Assembly: GCA_017626325.1 (NCBI GenBank)
Contig: JAGAIZ010000080.1
Location: 1-64,000, forward strand
Length of the DNA: 64,000 nt
DNA from: Lachnospiraceae bacterium
GTDB taxonomy: Bacteria > Bacillota > Clostridia > Lachnospirales > Lachnospiraceae
Direction: 5' to 3'
Shown here: in pieces, positions 62,401 to 64,000 of the stretch
Numbering within the stretch: position 1 is the stretch's first letter
Layout of the letters: every line of letters begins with the position of its first letter
Program-made: the position numbers and the translations under genes
The notes under the pieces: model-generated
What the model was told of the DNA's origin: nothing
Seen by the model: the letters and a program-made list of their open reading frames with translations, nothing else
The model's database searches: none

Positions 62401-63116
62401 TAAGTGTTGCGGCTGATATCCGCAGTTTCTGAATACCCGCTTACAGTATAATCATCCTCATCATCCAGATACGCATAAGCAACCGTATCAGCACCGCTTA
62501 TCTCTGCTTCCGCGAAGATAACCGAGAACGGAACCATCGTCAGTTCCACCGGCGTATATGCTTCTAAGTCAGGAGAAAGCTCTTTCTCTTCCAAGGGCAG
62601 CAATGAATAGACATCCGCCAGATCGTTTTCCGACACCGAGTTTTCTTTTCCGGTTATTTCTTCCCCTGTAACCTCTTCTGCAAGGTCTTCATCCTCTGGC
62701 GCGTTTTCCTCCTCCGTCTGTTCTCCTTCCGCCGGGGCTTCTCCCTCTTCTTCTTCACTTTCCAGCGGTTCTTCTCCGTCAGTCTCTTCGCCTTCCGGCG
62801 TTGTCTCTTCGTCTGATCCTTCATCCTCTGACGGCTTCTCCTCTGCAGAGTCTTCCTTTTCCGCCGCATCGCCGTCTGTGAACTCGTCTCCCTGATTCTG
62901 CTCCGCAGACGCTCCATCCTCTGACGGCTCCTTAACGTCGGCTTCTTCGCTTTCCGCTCCGGCTGTTTGAGTCGTCTCCGCCGTTTCCACTGCAGACGCC
63001 TTAACTGCCGCATCCATTCCTTTCGCTGACACTGCATTAACCGTCCATGCCGGCACACTTGATGTCATCAACACTGCCGCAAGCGCAATTGCCAGTTTTT
63101 GCTTTACGTTTTTCAT
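59469..63116 (-). CDS. secreted multidomain protein with two C-terminal LysM domains
   Basis: A 1215-residue exported protein. A classic signal peptide (KNVKQKLAIALAAVLMTSSVPAWTVNAVSA) is followed by a very acidic Glu/Asp/Pro-rich region (about 40-165). A long beta-rich body follows, including an Ig/He_PIG-like segment (CSGTLPDGVEVMSNGEIYGVPKETGTFRF). A Gly/Ala/Ser/Asn linker leads to two LysM domains: VVKAGDTLWKIAAEHYGDGSLW and, in the last 50 residues, VVESGDTLWKIAKKLYGRGWQW...VLYVGQVIVIP. LysM binds peptidoglycan, so the protein is probably wall-attached. It lies in the T7SS run, upstream of essC, so it may help substrates cross the thick wall or be an independent surface protein. Confidence 0.8.
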   Translation of the reverse strand: MKNVKQKLAIALAAVLMTSSVPAWTVNAVSAKGMDAAVKASAVETAETTQTAGAESEEADVKEPSEDGASAEQNQGDEFTDGDAAEKEDSAEEKPSEDEGSDEETTPEGEETDGEEPLESEEEEGEAPAEGEQTEEENAPEDEDLAEEVTGEEITGKENSVSENDLADVYSLLPLEEKELSPDLEAYTPVELTMVPFSVIFAEAEISGADTVAYAYLDDEDDYTVSGYSETADISRNTYYDHYGRSWQMIPGGDQLDADAMRYIVRPKITKSEKWLIPTVYTQNKTGSRSAAAVSEYQYYDWSKDDRELRVGVSSEDTSYGQGYYLGLQVDASLYGGSVADMKVFEGRYHSADEAQAGTEITDRIFASDMSAQDAGYMVEEYETQWITVVSYDSDGNVTGCLPFYLYLHPQGTSVRNHVSVGSLFRKYEDAREYVSHTPQTENGHETITCELYAGYAADDIYCIDMDYYQNGERNNNAVTAAYADTVLYASIAEAESAQAAEVKESLFNDDYNTAGYEADYSQGVYFSIFVGEDSTEEQEVYHYCIRTREGIVAKNSGADVTFQGLCNAEGYVVDAYIIESKDDSYGGGSYPTILVNNDVDLSSLAPIFSTSTGVRLYAGSSPDANAVQTSGESIQDFSQGPVQYTTASENGENQKNCWLTVIKTDNVAAMEGLTYKLYTNSLADEESETYIDDNGVIRSRREVILYEGSEDGHDIFLVNMGTNVIPKLSAELESDTLRIDEYWTLNGNHDLAAFAGTEKTKYYGELPNLAKLRLKAKDSAAAGTKLSGTLTIKSDGREIMVLELTGVAGMPRILTESIPQAVKYVPYGTMIQNSNKYTENKITYALCSGTLPDGVEVMSNGEIYGVPKETGTFRFTVEMVCSMMPGHSVEQSFTLEVTENTDANVDGSTDEGYTVTKRIPKNIAMNSTASHTFVSEGVLGEFKKVFLDGEELGADEYEAESGSTRLTISSQTLAKSNTKGRHTLGVEFRTSEDTLMRAAQNYYLTDGNGGSGNNGGSNGGNNGTGDDAGNNGADTGNISGTGSAAQDAGNTAASGNGSLNTIGTGSTGAGGSAGGAASAGISAAGGAAGASGDAVTYVVKAGDTLWKIAAEHYGDGSLWTKIYEDNRDIIRDANMIRVGLEIRIYPIQTAAVTASSDATGTAVTTYVVESGDTLWKIAKKLYGRGWQWRKIYDANADNIQDPGVLYVGQVIVIP

Positions 63117-63148
63117 AACTCTCTTACTCCTCCCTGTCCTTTCTCTTA

Positions 63149-64000
63149 TTATTGCTCCGACAAATATATCTCTCCCATGTCAACCAATTCCCGCAGGGAA
63201 TACAACGGACACTGTCGAAGTTCTCCCGAACCATAGTCAAATATCAGTTTTTCCTCCGTTACATCGCACAGCCCCGGCAAATAAGCCAGCGTTTCGAAAT
63301 CCTGATTCAGCAGAAGCCCATATCTCTCTCCTGCAGCGCTGACATATTCCGTCAACAGATAATCCTGAAGCTGCGTTACATAGGTAAGATAGGAATCTTG
63401 ACCCAATACCGTAACCAGTTCTCCGGTCTTAGCATCATACACTTCCGCCGCCGAGTGAAGCGGAGAGACAATCCTGTACTGCTCTGTGTAAAATTCTTCA
63501 TACAGCTCTCTGTCGGGTTCGTCACTCTTCCGCTCCGCCGTTACGAGGCCGGTTACCGCATCATAGCACCTTACCGTACCGTCATACCAAGTCACCTCCA
63601 GCCAGGAGTCCTCTGCCGTTCTGATAAACTGCTGGTCATAGATTTGATCTGCGTCCGGCAGATCGACCTGTACGATCTGTCGTCCCGTCCGGTCATAAAC
63701 CGCAAACTGTTTATAATTGAATAGCATAGCAGTCTGACTATCTATACTAATTCGGGCTTCATCATGTTCCAATCCGGGATCATATGTCATAAGCAAAGTA
63801 TCCTTCTGTCTCTCAGTCTTTAAGAGCCGCACAGTCGGTTCATTGCGGTCAGCCAGCGCCGCATAATCTCCGGCTAATGCAACAAAATCACAATTCTCCT
63901 GGCACTGCAGCGCTGATATCAGATCGGCGTTTCTGTCATAAAAGGATGCGCATTGATCGTCTGTAGATACCAGGACATGATTTCTCCCAACCGCAAACCC
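63149..64000 (-). CDS. beta-propeller-like protein, partial (5' end beyond the window)
   Basis: The frame stays open to the window edge (at least 283 codons); an internal GTG at 63832 is unlikely to be the start. It has repeats of about 40 residues with strand pairs ending in YDxxG-type turns: FAVYDRTGRQIVQVDLP, VRCYDAVTGLVTAERK, AEVYDAKTGELVTVLGQ and LVSTDDQCASFYDRNADLIS. This resembles WD40/PQQ-like propellers. It is 32 bases ahead of the LysM gene in the T7SS run. Its N-terminus (membrane or kinase domain) cannot be seen. Confidence 0.6.
   Translation of the reverse strand, partial: GFAVGRNHVLVSTDDQCASFYDRNADLISALQCQENCDFVALAGDYAALADRNEPTVRLLKTERQKDTLLMTYDPGLEHDEARISIDSQTAMLFNYKQFAVYDRTGRQIVQVDLPDADQIYDQQFIRTAEDSWLEVTWYDGTVRCYDAVTGLVTAERKSDEPDRELYEEFYTEQYRIVSPLHSAAEVYDAKTGELVTVLGQDSYLTYVTQLQDYLLTEYVSAAGERYGLLLNQDFETLAYLPGLCDVTEEKLIFDYGSGELRQCPLYSLRELVDMGEIYLSEQ

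Noticed and set aside
1-64000. CRISPR arrays, tRNA or rRNA genes, prophage structural genes and intact insertion sequences.
   Set aside because: No regularly spaced repeats, cloverleaf or rRNA-like stretches, transposase motifs or phage morphogenesis genes were recognised by reading.

Overview
The window looks like a chromosomal segment of a motile, Gram-positive Clostridia bacterium, most likely a member of the Lachnospiraceae. The evidence is the flagellin type, the FliW/CsrA pair, a Firmicutes-style type VII secretion (T7SSb) locus with an FHA-bearing EssC ATPase, strong AGGAGG ribosome binding sites, moderate GC content and sigma-28 promoters of the form TAAA-N15-(A/T)CCGATA. No rRNA, tRNA, CRISPR array or intact insertion sequence was seen. 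Assignments rest on reading motifs by eye; no database search was run.

Layout, by increasing coordinate. (1) 112-5786: a two-gene minus-strand unit. The upstream gene encodes an R-S-E ADP-ribosyltransferase-like domain joined to a two-helix membrane module. The downstream gene encodes a 1429-residue protein with an HD domain and an Hsp90/GHKL-type ATPase. It has its own promoter and looks like a conflict or defence module. (2) 5942-8874: two paralogous IspD/TarI-type cytidylyltransferases and a CDP-glycerol glycerophosphotransferase-like protein. (3) 9056-10493: an unknown protein and a winged-helix regulator. (4) 10763-24322: nine glycosyltransferase-type genes on both strands. They include CgeB-like enzymes, GT2 enzymes, a GT2/ferredoxin/FrhB/pyruvyltransferase fusion and a DUF4422/CgeB-like fusion. 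They abut the main flagellin and probably decorate flagella or another surface glycan. (5) 24461-46095: late flagellar genes. In transcription order these are flgM, flgN, two flgK copies, flgL, fliW, csrA, a large flagellin, flaG, fliD, fliS, a FliT-like gene, a zinc-ribbon gene and a flagellin carrying a zinc-protease domain (flagellinolysin). The main flagellin follows further downstream with its own promoter. Three sigma-28 promoters and candidate CsrA-binding hairpins ahead of flagellin genes suggest flgM/sigma-28 and FliW/CsrA control. (6) 25693-30384: inserted among the flagellin genes, an apparently unrelated three-gene operon with a sigma-A-type promoter. It encodes a 73-residue protein, a large HExxH zinc-metallopeptidase-like protein and a diadenylate-cyclase (DisA_N-like) protein. 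(7) 46298-64000: a T7SS locus transcribed leftward. It holds a partial beta-propeller-like protein, a secreted LysM protein, a short receiver-like remnant, an FHA membrane protein, EssC, a LytTR regulator, a protein of unknown family, YukD, a small helical protein, five tandem WXG100-like proteins, a 384-residue amphipathic/hydrophobic protein, a DUF4176-like protein and a VWA-TM-FHA protein. EssB/YukC and EsaA/YueB are not in the window.

How the parts work together. FlgM holds sigma-28 until the hook is complete. Sigma-28 then drives flgM, flaG-fliD-fliS and flagellin. FliW released by flagellin export would sequester CsrA and relieve repression at the flagellin leaders. The glycosyltransferases next to the flagellin are candidates for modifying the filament. 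The best candidates for undescribed biology are the diadenylate cyclase/metallopeptidase/small-protein operon and the ART-membrane plus HD-Hsp90 pair.
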